In this document: positions 36,306 to 47,914 of the stretch, piece by piece
How the letters are laid out: each line of letters opens with the position of its first letter
Position numbering within the stretch: position 1 is the stretch's first letter
Assembly: GCF_003369915.1 (NCBI RefSeq)
Contig: NC_046675.1
Location: 22,568,001 to 22,632,000, forward strand
Direction of reading: 5' to 3'
Source of the DNA: Drosophila miranda
Taxonomy: Eukaryota; Arthropoda; Insecta; Diptera; Drosophilidae
DNA length: 64,000 nucleotides
Notes under the pieces: generated by a model
What the model was told of the DNA's origin: nothing
Seen by the model: only the letters and a program-made list of their open reading frames with translations
Database searches by the model: none
Position numbers and translations under genes: made by a program

Positions 36306-37250
36306 GTCTCTCACCACAAAATGTTCTCAGTGTCATTATTCATTATTCATTATTTAATTCCCTACTTTCAATTAAATGGGTTTTCTAATCACAAAAACCA
36401 ACTGTGTTTATTACCTCACTCCTCTTATCATTATAGTCTTATAAAAAAAAGTACTGTTCGCACGCCCATCTTTCAACCCTAAAAGAACAAAGTCATGGCA
36501 CGACGCTGTTTCTACGAGTATTTGCATTATTTCGAAAATTTTGTGGGTATTTCGTTTGTTATTGATACGAGTCGAGTGGTAAAGAAACCTAATCGCTGAC
36601 GACACAACAATCTAAATTGATAATAATATTTCTGTTTTATTAATCAGACCACCACGACCGAACCGAATTGGAAAGTAGCACGCGCCATAGCGTCAATTGT
36701 TCCAATGTAGGATGACGAGACGGGATTCAATTCATATATTTCCCATTTCCATTTCCTATTTTGCTACTCTACTCAACCGAGAATATGTAGTTCTCTCTAC
36801 AGACGATTGATCGTATGCCTGGCAGTGGCATTGGACTACACAGTGTTTGGAATTTTAATTAATTTGTGGGTACAACAAATGCTTTGTGTTGTTCGTATGT
36901 CAACAAGTGTTCTGTAGGAATACATAGAGCGCACACAGAGAAAATAATTAATCAAACAATCAATAGCTATACGAGTATACCAATAATTAACAACGTAATT
37001 GCATGTTTCGATCAGATTTGCCTGTTTGTGTGTGTCAAATTAATGATGATAAGGTTTCCCGTATTCTCATAAAACCTGTTCTCCAACCTGATAAAATTTC
37101 ACTGAATATAGGAAACGGATGCTACGATTCGATCAATGGAAAAGATAGGCCACAACTGTTTCTTCAGCTACAACTTCAGTACGTAGACTTTTTCAGCTTA
37201 TAAGCATTACTTATTTTATTCTTTATCAAAGCATTCCAGAGTACAATACA
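36306..37250. other. Spacer between EK8 and EK9
   Basis: About 0.95 kb of A/T-rich sequence with short open frames only; no gene or repeat recognised. Confidence 0.5.
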
Positions 37251-37282
37251 TATAAGACACACCAGCTAACGCGAATTCAGTT
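37251..37282 (+). promoter_or_regulatory. EK9 core promoter (TATA and initiator)
   Basis: TATAAG at 37251 is followed by TCAGTT at 37277-37282, whose A would be +1, 28 bases downstream. This predicts a 145-base 5' UTR. Confidence 0.6.
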
Positions 37283-37423
37283 AACGTTTGTCTTTTCTTA
37301 GAACCACAACAGAACTTACGCTACGCTACCCCGCAGCGCGTTGTTATTATATAATACATTAACCTTTTTTTTCTGGACAGAATAGATAGCCTAGGAAATT
37401 ACTTTCGTAGTTATAGTTAAATA

Positions 37424-38795
37424 ATGGAAGAGAAACCCGTGAATCCCAATGAATACCTCGAAATACCCAAGTGGGTGAATGAGGACTACTTCCAGCCCAT
37501 TCTCGAGAAGGATGTGAGCGGCTTTCAGAAGATCATCCGCTTTACACCCATTGCGGCCACGGCTCCGGGTGATAACTATGCCTCCATCATGATTAGAGTA
37601 CATATTGACACCCTGCTGAATGGTAAGTGTGAAATTCTTTTTAAAAGAACCAAAATTTCCAAAGTTCTTTCAGATGGTAGCGAGCAAAAGATATCATATA
37701 TACTGAAGACCCAGCTGGACGTTAACAAGGGAGGCGCCATGATCAGTCAGATGGGATTTTTCGGCAAGGAAAAGGAAATGTACAAGGACCACATACCGCA
37801 GTTTGTGAAGCTCTACAAGGAGGCGGGAGTGGACATTGAGCTTGCCCCAAAGTGCGTGCACATTGGGGAGACTCCCGAAAGCATCACACTGGTCTTTGAA
37901 GATCTGAGTCGCCAGAATTTCAAGAATGCCGATCGTCTGAAGGGTTTCGATATGGCCCACATGCGTTGCGTGCTCCGGAAATTGGCAGAACTCCATGCGG
38001 CCTCGGCGGTCAATCGTTTACTGATCGGGCCCTACGCTTCGAGGTTTTACGACTCCTTTTTTAATGAAGAAAATAGGGGGATGTTGACCAAGATCCGAGA
38101 AATGCGTGAGCCTCAATTTGTAAAAGCCATGCTCGAGTGGGGTGTTCCCGATGTCGAAAGATACCTTAAGAAATCTCTGACGCCCTCACAGTACTTTAAT
38201 GCGGGGCTAAAGCTAAGCCAAGTGGATGACAGCGAGTTCAATGTGCTGAACCATGGTGACTGCTGGTCCAACAACATCATGTTCAATTACAAGGAGAATG
38301 GAGAGATCGACAGGACAATTTTTGTGGATCTGCAGGTGGCCAAATGGGGCTCTCCAGCACAGGATCTTTGGTACATGATCACTACCTCCGCCTCGCTGGA
38401 CATCAAAGTCAAAGAATTCGATCATTTCATTCAAATCTATCATGAACGTCTGGCCGAGTGTCTGAATATCCTTAATTACTCGAAGCCCATTCCTTCTTTG
38501 AGGGATATCCAGACGCAGATGTTGAAGTACGGTTTTTGGGGTGAGTCTGACAAGAGAGTCGCTATAGGATCTATCTGATTAATCTGATTCTGTTGCAGGT
38601 CCTATTACGGCAAATGGTGTGATGGTGTTCGTCCTCTTTCCGTCGGATAAGGACGCCAACATGGACAAGTTAATGGGTGTCGGTCCGGAAGCAGAAGCTC
38701 TTCGAGACAGGAGCTTCAGAAATCCCTACTATGCCAAGGCGATGACACAGTTGCTTCCGTTTTTCGATAACAAGGGTCTCCTGGATGAGGAGTAG
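37424..38795 (+). CDS. EK9: EcKinase/CHK-domain kinase-like protein
   Basis: Exons 37424-37622, 37674-38540 and 38599-38795; 420 aa. The first intron is 51 bases, a multiple of three, and has no stop, so a plain open frame runs straight through it. It is called by the standard donor/acceptor and by the G|D position used in the other genes. Motifs: VNPNEYLEIPKWVNEDYF, PGDNYASIMI, YILKTQ, LVFEDLSRQNFKN, KLAELHAASAV, LNHGDCWSNN, VDLQVAKWGSPAQDLWY. The middle introns are missing, as in EK10, its closest relative. AATAAA is at about 38908. Confidence 0.9.
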
Positions 38796-39787
38796 TATGA
38801 TATAAGTATACTGTTTGATTTAATGTGTAGCTTGTAACATATTGTACGTGAGTCGATTCTATCTCTATCTGTACTCAGGTCTCGTCTAGATTTGTATTTA
38901 AAATACGAATAAAGAATTAATCATTACAATAAAGAAAAAAGTTATATATATTATACTCATATGGGCGCTAAAGACCGAAGCGAGGGAGCCGGGGGTCGTT
39001 TTCCGTATTTTTAAAGATCACATTTGTCTAAGGAGATTGGGATAACGATGAACTATAGGACTTCGAAACAGGATCACGATTTCATTAAATAGGGGTGCTA
39101 TTCTTAAATAACGGAAACAATTAAATAGATGTATTGTGGTTGTTTGTTTTGCCTCGCCAATCAATTTGTGGGTGTGTGTGCGGTGGCGTCCAAAGAAAAA
39201 ACCAGTTTACGCTATCAGCACACACAGATACACACTGCAACAGTTACACTTGTCGAACTGTGGGGCTTTTGGGGCTTACAGTACATAAATGTGTGACCCG
39301 CCGTGTGGAGAGCTCAGTATTTGTTTGTCGTTAGAAATCGTCGGAAGCCCAGCAGCAACGCAACCCAATCAGTTCTCCCTCCAAGCGGGCATCGCATTCA
39401 TTCATTCAAATTAGAGATTCACAAAAGTCGGTCAGTAATAAATCGCAATAAAAGCGACATTTAAGTGAAATGCGAAAAGAGATTAATTACGAGATATGCC
39501 ATCCAGTGATACTCTTAAGAATATAGTGCTACATATGTACTTGTGACTGCTTGCGCCATACCTAAATGAATGAAATTATAGTTAATTATACGTAGCGTAA
39601 CTGAAAGATAAAGCCCGTTCTAGACTTAGATAAGTCAAAAGGAAACGAAACGACAGTGTCTGAAAATGTAATTTGGCCTCTCACCATGACGCAACAATTT
39701 CTATACACAGAAAATGCTTTAGAGCCGTTTTATTGTTTTGATCTTGAACCCACGATCTCTGATCTCTTACTTACAGTCAGTCCCAAT
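38796..39787. other. EK10 upstream region and 5' UTR
   Basis: An initiator-like TCAGTA near 39313 stands before a long leader. TCTTACTTACAG ends at about 39777, just before the EK10 start, and looks like the acceptor of a 5' UTR intron; I could not fix its donor. A TG-rich run lies near 39170. No other gene seen. Confidence 0.4.
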
Positions 39788-41180
39788 ATGTCGCCAAACA
39801 GCAGTTCAGAGACGCCGGTGAATCCCAATGAACACCTGGACATACCAAAGTGGGTGAATGAGGAATACTTCCTGCCGATCCTCGAAAAGGATGTGAACGG
39901 CTTCGACAAGATCGTCAGCTTCACACCCATTGCAGCCACAGCTCCAGGGGAAAACTATACTTCCGTGATGATCCGGGTGCACATCGATGCACTGCTGAAG
40001 GGTAAGTCCAGAGGAAATCTCATGGGAGCATCCATTTGCTTATCCAAAATCATCTTTAGACGGCAGCAGGCAGAAAATTTCCTATATCTTGAAGACCATG
40101 CTGGAGTCCAGCGAGGGCGCGGATGCCGTCAATGCCATGGGTCTCTTCCCCAAGGAAAAGCAAATGTACGAAGTGCACATACCCCAGTTTTTGCAGCTCT
40201 ACAAGGAGGCGGGAGTGGACATTGAACTGGCGCCAAAGTGTCTGCTCGTCGATCAGACGGCAGAGGCCATCAGCCTGGTTTTTGAGGATCTAAGCCGGCA
40301 GAAGTTCGTGAACTGCGATCGTCTCACAGGCTTCGACATGGAGCATATGCGTTGTGTACTCCGCAAGTTGGCCGAATTCCATGCCGCTTCGGTGCTGGTC
40401 TATGACCTAAACGGCCCCTACGACGAGTTGTATACCAAATCCATGTACAATGAGGAGAGTCGTCCCCTATTCGAGAAAATGGGTGAGCTGCGTCAGGCGC
40501 AGTACATCGACGCCATGCGCCAGTGGGGCCTTGAAGATGTTGAGAAATACATTGAAAAGTACTGGGCTGCCGATGAGTTTTTCGACCTGGCGCTGAGTGT
40601 GAATGCGGTGGATGAGAGCGACTTCAATGTGCTGAACCATGGTGACTGCTGGTCCAACAATATCATGTTTAACTACAAGGAGAACGGGCAGGTGGACAGG
40701 ACCATCTTTGTGGACCTGCAGATTGGAAAATGGGGCTCTCCCGCACAGGATCTTTGGTACTTGATCTGCACATCCGCCCATCTTGACATCAAGATCAAGG
40801 AATTCGATCATTTCATTCAGATCTATCACGAACGCCTAGCAGAGTGCCTGAAGCTGTTAAATTACTCAAAGCCCATTCCCTTATTAAGGGATCTTCATAT
40901 AATGATGCTAAAATATGGCTTCTGGGGTATGTTTCTGAGGATTCTCTAGATAGATTTTACATTCTAAGGTCTCCGTTTCTTTGTAGGACCCCTAACCGCC
41001 AACGGTGTAATGGTGGCCACCCTGATGCCCTCCGATAAGGATTCGAATATCAATACCATGATGGATCCCGGTCCAAAGGGCGATGCCATGCGTCTGAAAA
41101 CATTCACCAATGTCTACTATGTGGAGGCCATGAAGCTATTACTTCCATTCCTCAAATTGAAGGGACTTTTGAAGGACTAG
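39788..41180 (+). CDS. EK10: EcKinase/CHK-domain kinase-like protein
   Basis: Exons 39788-40001, 40060-40926 and 40987-41180; 424 aa. I start at MSPNSSSETP, because the upstream part of the frame lies before a probable UTR splice acceptor. Motifs: VNPNEHLDIPKWVNEEYF, PGENYTSVMI, YILKTML, LVFEDLSRQKFVN, KLAEFHAAS, LNHGDCWSNN, VDLQIGKWGSPAQDLWY. Exon 2 is 867 bases, identical in length to EK9, so the two are a tandem pair. AATAAA is at about 41249. Confidence 0.9.
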
Positions 41181-42265
41181 TATGTTTCTTTCTTGTTAGT
41201 GTTTATACCTGATATATTGTGATATTATATAGTATCATAGAAATGTGCAATAAATAAGAAATTCTATTTAACTTAACGAAATTTTTGATAAACTCTGTCA
41301 ATGGTGGAACTTTGGACTTTGCAAGTTTCACTAGTAAACAAATCATCATGACTGGCTGAAAATGTAAACACGCGAACGATTTTTTTTTTTTTAATAGCCT
41401 GGGGGTAATCGAGGGAGGCAACAGATGCGAAAATAAGTTGGTTTTAAAAACCTAAAACGTAAAAACTACGACAGATACAACAGATAAGTTCCCAAGGTTT
41501 TTGGTTGATCAATATTTGCCATAAGTTCAGCAAACAGTAAGGCTTTTAAAATCTTGGAGCAGATGAAATTTTACAACTGATTTAACAAGACCACAGAATT
41601 GTCTCCACACTTGTCAATCAAGGTCGAGAGAACTGGTCAACCACACTCACACTTCTTTCTATAAATTTATTCATACAAAAAATTATTATTATCCACTTGA
41701 CTTGATAATGAATGACATACTCGTATTTATGATGGCGTTGGCCGACTGTTACGTATGCTATTTATGGGAGGGCAGATCTTTAATTAGGAACACGCAAATA
41801 ATTCTCATTCAGGGGGTGACCATCGCCCGATTGAAATCAGCAATTCAAATGAGATAAACATTCCGACAGTCTGATAATTTTCTTTAATTATCTTTTTTAA
41901 GTGTTGCGGAGTCACAAAATTCTTATATTATTGGGGTTCCAGAGTGGTTTTGTTTTCAAAAGCTGATTTTCTCAGGTTTAAGAGAAGTTGAAACTTTCTT
42001 TTCTGGGAAACAAAGCTTGTGATAGAGAAAGTTGCGGCTAAACATTTTTAAACGACGCCTCGGTTTGATGCTGTTAAAAACTTCTTTAAAACAGATAAGG
42101 TATATCATCTGATGTACATTTATTATACAAATTGGTATTACACATCGAAATAAACTTTTAATCAGGATTTTTTGGTATAACAAATAATTAAAATCTGCTT
42201 TAGAAGCAGTTTAATTATTTAAATGCAAAAGTTCATCTTGGATGAAACAGAACACATTCCATACT
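41181..42265. other. Spacer between convergent EK10 and EK11
   Basis: About 1.1 kb, A/T-rich, with a poly(T) run near 41385. No gene, repeat or promoter recognised. Confidence 0.5.
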
Positions 42266-43640
42266 TTAGGTTTGTTTAAAGTAGCCTAATTGATCTAATC
42301 GTGGCAACAATATTGTGACATCTTTGACATAGCCCTCCAAAAATGAGCAGTTTCTACGCTTTTCGTTGTTCTGCAACAGATCACCGAAATCAGTTCCGTC
42401 CTCCCTTAGGGCCCACATTAATGGCAGGAATGTGCTTATCAAGAGGAAGTCTGAAAGGAGGGGATATAGGGATATATACCTAGGAATCATAGTAACAAAC
42501 TTACGATAATATTTTTGTTGATGCAATCGCTGCCAGAGTCCATCTTCCGTGGGCATTTCTCCTTTGTATCCGATCTTCTTCAGAGTGTCCACCAAAACTG
42601 AGAAGTAATGCTTGAGCAGATCCTCCCAATGATCCCATCGTTGCTGTGGCTCCATCAGCATGTAGATGGAGAAGATCAAATCAATGGTCAAAGGGGAAAT
42701 ACTGCAGATTTGAAAGTCCAGCAGCATACAGTCTTCAAAGACTCCTGTCTGCTTGTTGTGCTTGAACATCATGTTACGTAGATGGAAATCTCCATGGCAG
42801 AGCACGTAATACTGATCTGGTTTCGGGTTCTGACGCATTTGCGTCCACTCCTTCTTCAATCCCTGGAGAAAGTCTCCCTTTATGCTCTCAAAGTAAGGCT
42901 TGTACTTTCGCAGTTCGGGCTCTTTATCCAACAGTTCCAAAAAGAATGTTATCCCGGTGCCAATAAATACTTCCTCTAAAAACTTTGGCATTTCAAACAG
43001 TCCGGTGGTGTAGCCTTTGAGCACAGTGGGTTGCTAATTAGAGAACCTGAGTGACAGTTGAAATATATATTTCCTTGTGACTTACCTCGTTTTGGACTTT
43101 AATGCTCGCAGCATGCCATTTCCCCAGTTTGGAGTACACAGAACGGACCTCATCAAGGTTCAATTCACGATCCCGTATCACAGTGTAGCCCATCTCCACC
43201 AGATCCTCGAAGATCATCACCTGACGCGGCTCCAGGCTGTGATAGATGCAGTCCACGTAGAGTTTTGCATCGTCCCCAGCGTTGCGGAGTATTGACTCAA
43301 ACTCTGGCAATACTTTGCTGTACATTCCGATCTCTGTTTTGAAGATTGGCGAATCGCCCAGCATATCCTTCTTGTGACCCTCTTGTTCCGGCATTGTTTT
43401 GATGATTAGCGACTTTATGGAGGCTCCTTTCCGAGTGGTGTACTCCGCTTTGGCCCGGAACATCACACTGGCATAGTGATCGCCCTTGGCGCTGGCTGGA
43501 GAAAAGTGCAGCCCGGTGACCTTTAGCTCGGGAGCCTTTTCATGCTCGCTAAGAACTTTTGTGATAAATTGTCCATTCAGCCATTCAGGTGCAACCAGTT
43601 CGTCGGCATTGAAGTTATCATTATCTGGATTCGCCGACAT
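42266..43640 (-). CDS. EK11: group B EcKinase/CHK-domain kinase-like protein
   Basis: Minus-strand exons 43640-43086, 43033-42505 and 42450-42266; 422 aa. Motifs: ADELVAPEWLNGQF, KGDHYASVMF, SLIIKTMPEQEGHKKDM, RQVMIFEDLVEMGY, KLGKWHAASIK, CHGDFHLRNMMF and LLDFQICS. The intron pattern is two introns: phase 0 after KVQNE and phase 1 after QKYY. It is the intact template against which EK6 and EK12 can be read as damaged. Confidence 0.92.
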
Positions 43641-43991
43641 TTAGTTGGTAATTTTTTTAATTATGAGTACTACCAGATGTTCTCCAAGTTCGTTCTGCTA
43701 ACTGAATGGAGTTACTTAATATACCATCCACTTAATATGGCTTTCGGAGAGCATAGCAGAACGTTTTCAATGCAAAATGAAATAGCGTAAGATTGCGGAG
43801 AGCTTTAAGCTTGCGATGAGCTTTTGTCGATTGGAATACAAAAGAGATAAGAGTGGATTGTAGGCTCTCTCACTCTCTCTCTCTCTCTCTCTCAAGTTTA
43901 AGCAACGATCTCTGTCAAGTTTAAGGTTACGTTACCATGGAAACGATCCTAAGTTATGTTTACATTCCATTAATCGTTTAGTTCTTAATTT
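43641..43991. other. Spacer between EK12 and EK11, with CT microsatellite
   Basis: Holds a CT repeat of about 35 bases near 43865-43905. It includes the EK11 promoter side. No clear TATA box. Confidence 0.5.
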
Positions 43992-44959
43992 CTATGTGAT
44001 TCTCCTTGACCTGGCCAACATTTTGGTGGCTTGTTCCACATAATCCTCCAGATGATAGCATGAACAACGGGTTTCATCTTTTTCCATCAGATCTCCTATA
44101 TCAAAGGAATGGGCTCGAATAGCCGCGGCCACAGGCAGAAACGTGCTAACCAAAAGAAAGTCTGGATTGGAATGAGATCATATTATACGAAGATTACCTA
44201 CAAGCATTCTAAAGGACGACTCACCGTAGTATTTGTGAGGCTTGATTTCGCGCCAGAACCCTGCCAGCGTTTGCCAGGGCATTGCACCTTTGTAGCCGAT
44301 TTTCTTCAGGGTTTCCAGCAGAATGGGAAAGTAAAAGTTGAGCAGGTCGTCCAACTCCTCCGAACGCTGCTCGGCGCTCATTAACAAGTAGATCGAATAG
44401 ATCAGATCACGCTAATGGGCGTCACATTGCAGGGCTGAGAATCCAGCATTCAGTTCATTCAGTATTTTCATATGCTGATGATGGTGAACCATCGTCGCAC
44501 CACCACGTAATCCATATCCACCAGATCCTCGAAGATCATCACATGTCGCGGCTCCAGGCTGTGATAAATACAATCCACATAAAGCGTCTCCCACTTGGCG
44601 GAGCATTCTCTCAAACTCTGGCAGAACTTTGCTGTACATCCCGATTTCCGTTTTAAAGAGATAGGACTCGGCAAACATTTCCTTCTTGTGCGCCTCCTGC
44701 TCGGGCATCGTCTTGATGATTAGCGACTTGGTGGAGGCTCCTGCTCCTCTCCGCGTGGTGTACTCCACTTTGGCCCGGAACATCACACTGGCATAGTGAT
44801 CGCCCTGGCGCTGGCTGGGGAAAAGTGCAGTCCGGTGACCTTTAGTTCTGGTGCATGTTCGTGGTTGCTTAGCACCTTTGTTAAAAACAATTCATTCAGC
44901 CACCCGGGTGCCACCAATTCGTCGGCATTGAAGCCATTTGCATCTATATTGTCATCCAT
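43992..44959 (-). pseudogene. EK12: group B EcKinase pseudogene
   Basis: Reads from ATG at 44959 as DANGFNADELVAPGWLN and ends in a frame like the EK11 third exon (TFLPVAAAIRAHSFDIGD) with stop at 43992-43994. Several lesions are visible. One base is missing in the SAKGDHY codons near 44803, shifting the frame. Codons are missing after RQVGD near 44590. A large deletion near 44470 joins the VVVR segment to the LLDFQ region, removing KWHAAS, the intron and HGDFHLRNMMF. DFQ reads DSQ, and a further small deletion follows SV near 44412. The acceptor and last exon survive. Non-functional. Confidence 0.9.
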
Positions 44960-45207
44960 TCTGATGAAAAGTGAAGAGTTTTTAATTTGCCGAAACTTTT
45001 TATGTAAGTGGTGTAATGACGTAAGTATTTCTTTAGTTGCGATAATATTTTAAATCTTATCTAGTCTAAAGGGGGTCTGGTCTAGTTGTCGATTTGCAAA
45101 ATTCAATAATCGAACTCGAACCAAAAGCTCCCTCTCCGCTCTCTGGTTCCGTTTTCAAAAGCATTCCCATTATATCTTATTATAGCGAAAACAACAGCTG
45201 TTTTTGC
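44960..45207. other. Spacer between divergent EK12 and EK13
   Basis: No gene seen. It may once have served as a shared promoter for both genes. Confidence 0.4.
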
Positions 45208-45244
45208 TATATAAGTAGTGAGAGAGTGAAAATTGAAGTCAGTT
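45208..45244 (+). promoter_or_regulatory. EK13 core promoter (TATA and initiator)
   Basis: TATATAAG at 45208 and TCAGTT at 45239-45244 are spaced 33 bases apart from the first T to the A. The predicted 5' UTR is about 33 bases. Confidence 0.65.
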
Positions 45245-45273
45245 TGAGGTAAACTTTTGACGGGAAAAGAACT

Positions 45274-46739
45274 ATGGACGAGATCAAGAATCCCAATGAA
45301 CACTTGGTAATACCCAAGTGGATAACTCAGGAGTATTTCGAGCAGATCCTGCAAAAGGATGAGCCTGAGTATGTGAAAATCCTCAGCTTCAAGCCGGTGG
45401 CAGCCATACCACCGGGGGAGAATTTCACCTCCATCATGCTGCGTGTTCATTTGGAGCTGCAGTTTAAGGGTAAGCCAGCCACAGATATGGGATCCGATAT
45501 AACCAGAACTGAGATCGATTGGGGCTTCAATAGATGGCAGCACCAAGCCGAAGACGTACATCTTAAAGACGGAGCTGGCGGAAGACCGTGGTGCCAAGGA
45601 AATCCGCGAAGGTGGTATCTTCAACAAGGAGTTACAGATGTACCAGACCATTCTGCCCGCCTTCGAGGCTCTCTATAAGGCAGCCGGTGAGGATATTCCT
45701 CTAGCACCCAAATGCTGGCATGCAGAGCAGCGCGGGGATAACATAAACTTTGTTTATGAGGACCTGGCGGTGAAGAGATTCAAGAATGTCGATCGTATTC
45801 GGGGCCTGGACCTTCCACACATGCAACGTGCGCTACATAAGCTGGCGGAGTTCCATGCGGCTGCATCGGTCTATGTGGAGCAGGAGGGTCCTTTGCCCGC
45901 GGAGTTTAATGAAGGATTTATTGTAAAAAAACAACTAGCTCTGCAAGAGCATGGATGGGCGGTGAAATCGGAAGCATTTCTAAAGGCCATGGCTGACTGG
46001 GGGTTGGAGGATCAGGAGAAGTATACAAACAGTTTTGTAAGTCAAAGAAAGCTCTTCTATTCTCTAGAATTTATATTATGTGAATCCCTTCTATGTCCGT
46101 CAGCCAACTGCTAAGCAGTATGGAAAAGTGTGTGCCAGTAATTTGACGGAAGATCCTTTGGACTTCAATACTCTCACCCATGGCGACTTCTGGTCCAGCA
46201 ATCTGATGAGCAACTATCTCGAAAATAACCAGATCGATGAGCTCATTATGGTGGACTTTCAGCTCTGCAAGTGGGGCAGTCCTGCGCAGGACCTGCTGTT
46301 TTTCATCACTCTCTCAGCCGCCAACGATATCAAGGTCAAGAAGTTCGACTACTTCATCAGGATCTACTGGGAGCGTCTTGTAGAGTGCCTAAAGTTACTC
46401 AAATACCAGAAGAAATTGCCCACATTACGTGATCTTCAAACTTCTTTGTACAAGAAGCACAATACTTTCTACGGTATTTTTAGCGATTGACTTCCTTTTA
46501 AAACGAATAATGAAAGGGAATTTTCTTCAACAGCTGTCATGGCGGTATTCAATCATCTGCCGCTCATCAAATTTCCCACTGACAAGGATTCCAACTTGCA
46601 TAACGTGATGCGCGAGGACGAGGTGGGGCACAAGTTCCGTCTGCGCCTATTTTCAAATCCCTCATATGTGGAGGCTATGAAGGACCTGTATCCCTTTTTC
46701 TATAATCGCGGCATTTTTAACTTTAATGATTTCAATTAA
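45274..46739 (+). CDS. EK13: EcKinase/CHK-domain kinase-like protein
   Basis: Exons 45274-45469, 45534-46036, 46104-46473 and 46534-46739; 424 aa. Motifs: NPNEHLVIPKWITQEYF, PPGENFTSIML, YILKTEL, NFVYEDLAVKRFKN, KLAEFHAAASV, LTHGDFWSSN near residue 259, VDFQLCKWGSPAQDLLFF. EK13, EK14 and EK15 form a co-directional trio with the same exon plan (third exon 370 bases in each) and the signature HGDFWSSN, so they arose by serial tandem duplication. An AATAAA begins just after the stop. Confidence 0.91.
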
Positions 46740-47831
46740 AAATAAAATTACCAAATGGAAAAATATTACTTTTTGGATTCAATCATTAAAACCCAAATCA
46801 AGCAGCTCAGATCTATGGAATATACATACATAGATTATAAAACTGACTCAACGCTTAGTTGCATTAATTGTTGTGCTGATTACAGTATGGTGTATGCTGA
46901 CGTCTTACGGTCCGGCCCACATTCTCACTATAACTATGACGGGGCCAAAAAATAAACTGTGAAAACAAACACAAAAATACAGCCAGCCAGCCCCAAGCAG
47001 GTTTCACACACAATCACACGACACACGTTCGCAAACAAAAATTAATATTTGTATACATATATGTATTTCTAATCATGCGTGTGTCGTTTCAATTAAGTTT
47101 TTGAATAGGGTGTACACTATCTCAGAAATGTATATATAATTTATTGAACGCTTATTTCTTTAGGCATTTATTTTCTACAATCAGCAGGAAATATTCGTAA
47201 TGGTGAAAACCCAAAAATCTTGTACGTGCTATCATGCTATCGTGCTGATTAGTTTCTAAGTTGAGTTGGATTTCAGCAATATTTATAATTGATATAAACA
47301 AAGTCACTGATACAGACTACTGGGAAAAACTAAGAATTTAATAGATTTGCGATTCTATCGATTTCCTCGCTTCAAACTGAGAAAAATTGCTATCAATGAA
47401 ACCATACCATGAATGCAAGTACTCTATTATATAGCGATACGACCCCAATAGATCCGTGGAATAATTTCACCATAAGGTAACCCAGTACCGACCGATGGGC
47501 GCTGTTGCATGATGTGCGACACTAAATCAATAAATCTAATAGCACTTTCCCCCAGAGACTTGTAAACCCCGACAGATGGACAAGCACTTACCATAGCTAT
47601 CTCTATATATCTCTATATAGTTACGATTATATGTCCCTCTTCCAGACTATACAAACGAGACACTTGACAAAAATCACAACCATGCAAATGAATACTTAAA
47701 TTGTAAAAACCACTAGAGTCATAATATAGATAAGATTGAATAGATAGTTTAGCTAACCAAAACAGCCAACTCACTAGAAGAGTATCTAATATTTGCTAAA
47801 TTTTTTTTGCAGTCGATAAGGGGTTGGAGCC
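46740..47831. other. Spacer between EK13 and EK14
   Basis: About 1.1 kb, A/T-rich, with GATA-type sites near 47730. No gene or known repeat recognised. Confidence 0.5.
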
Positions 47832-47857
47832 TATAAAAAATTGTGCTGTGCTCAGTG
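47832..47857 (+). promoter_or_regulatory. EK14 core promoter
   Basis: TATAAAAA at 47832 and TCAGTG at 47852; the spacing (22 bases) is shorter than usual, so the initiator call is weak. A GATA site, CGATAAGG, lies just upstream near 47814. Confidence 0.5.
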
Positions 47858-47914
47858 TCCCAGTAGCAATTGAAGGGAGAAGTCGTGCTGGCATTAAAAA
47901 TAGGAGACGCTACG

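Noticed and set aside
43860-43905. CT microsatellite as a GAGA-factor site for EK11
   Set aside because: It reads as a GA repeat on the minus strand and could bind GAGA factor, but it is 220 bases upstream with no core promoter visible; too weak to call.
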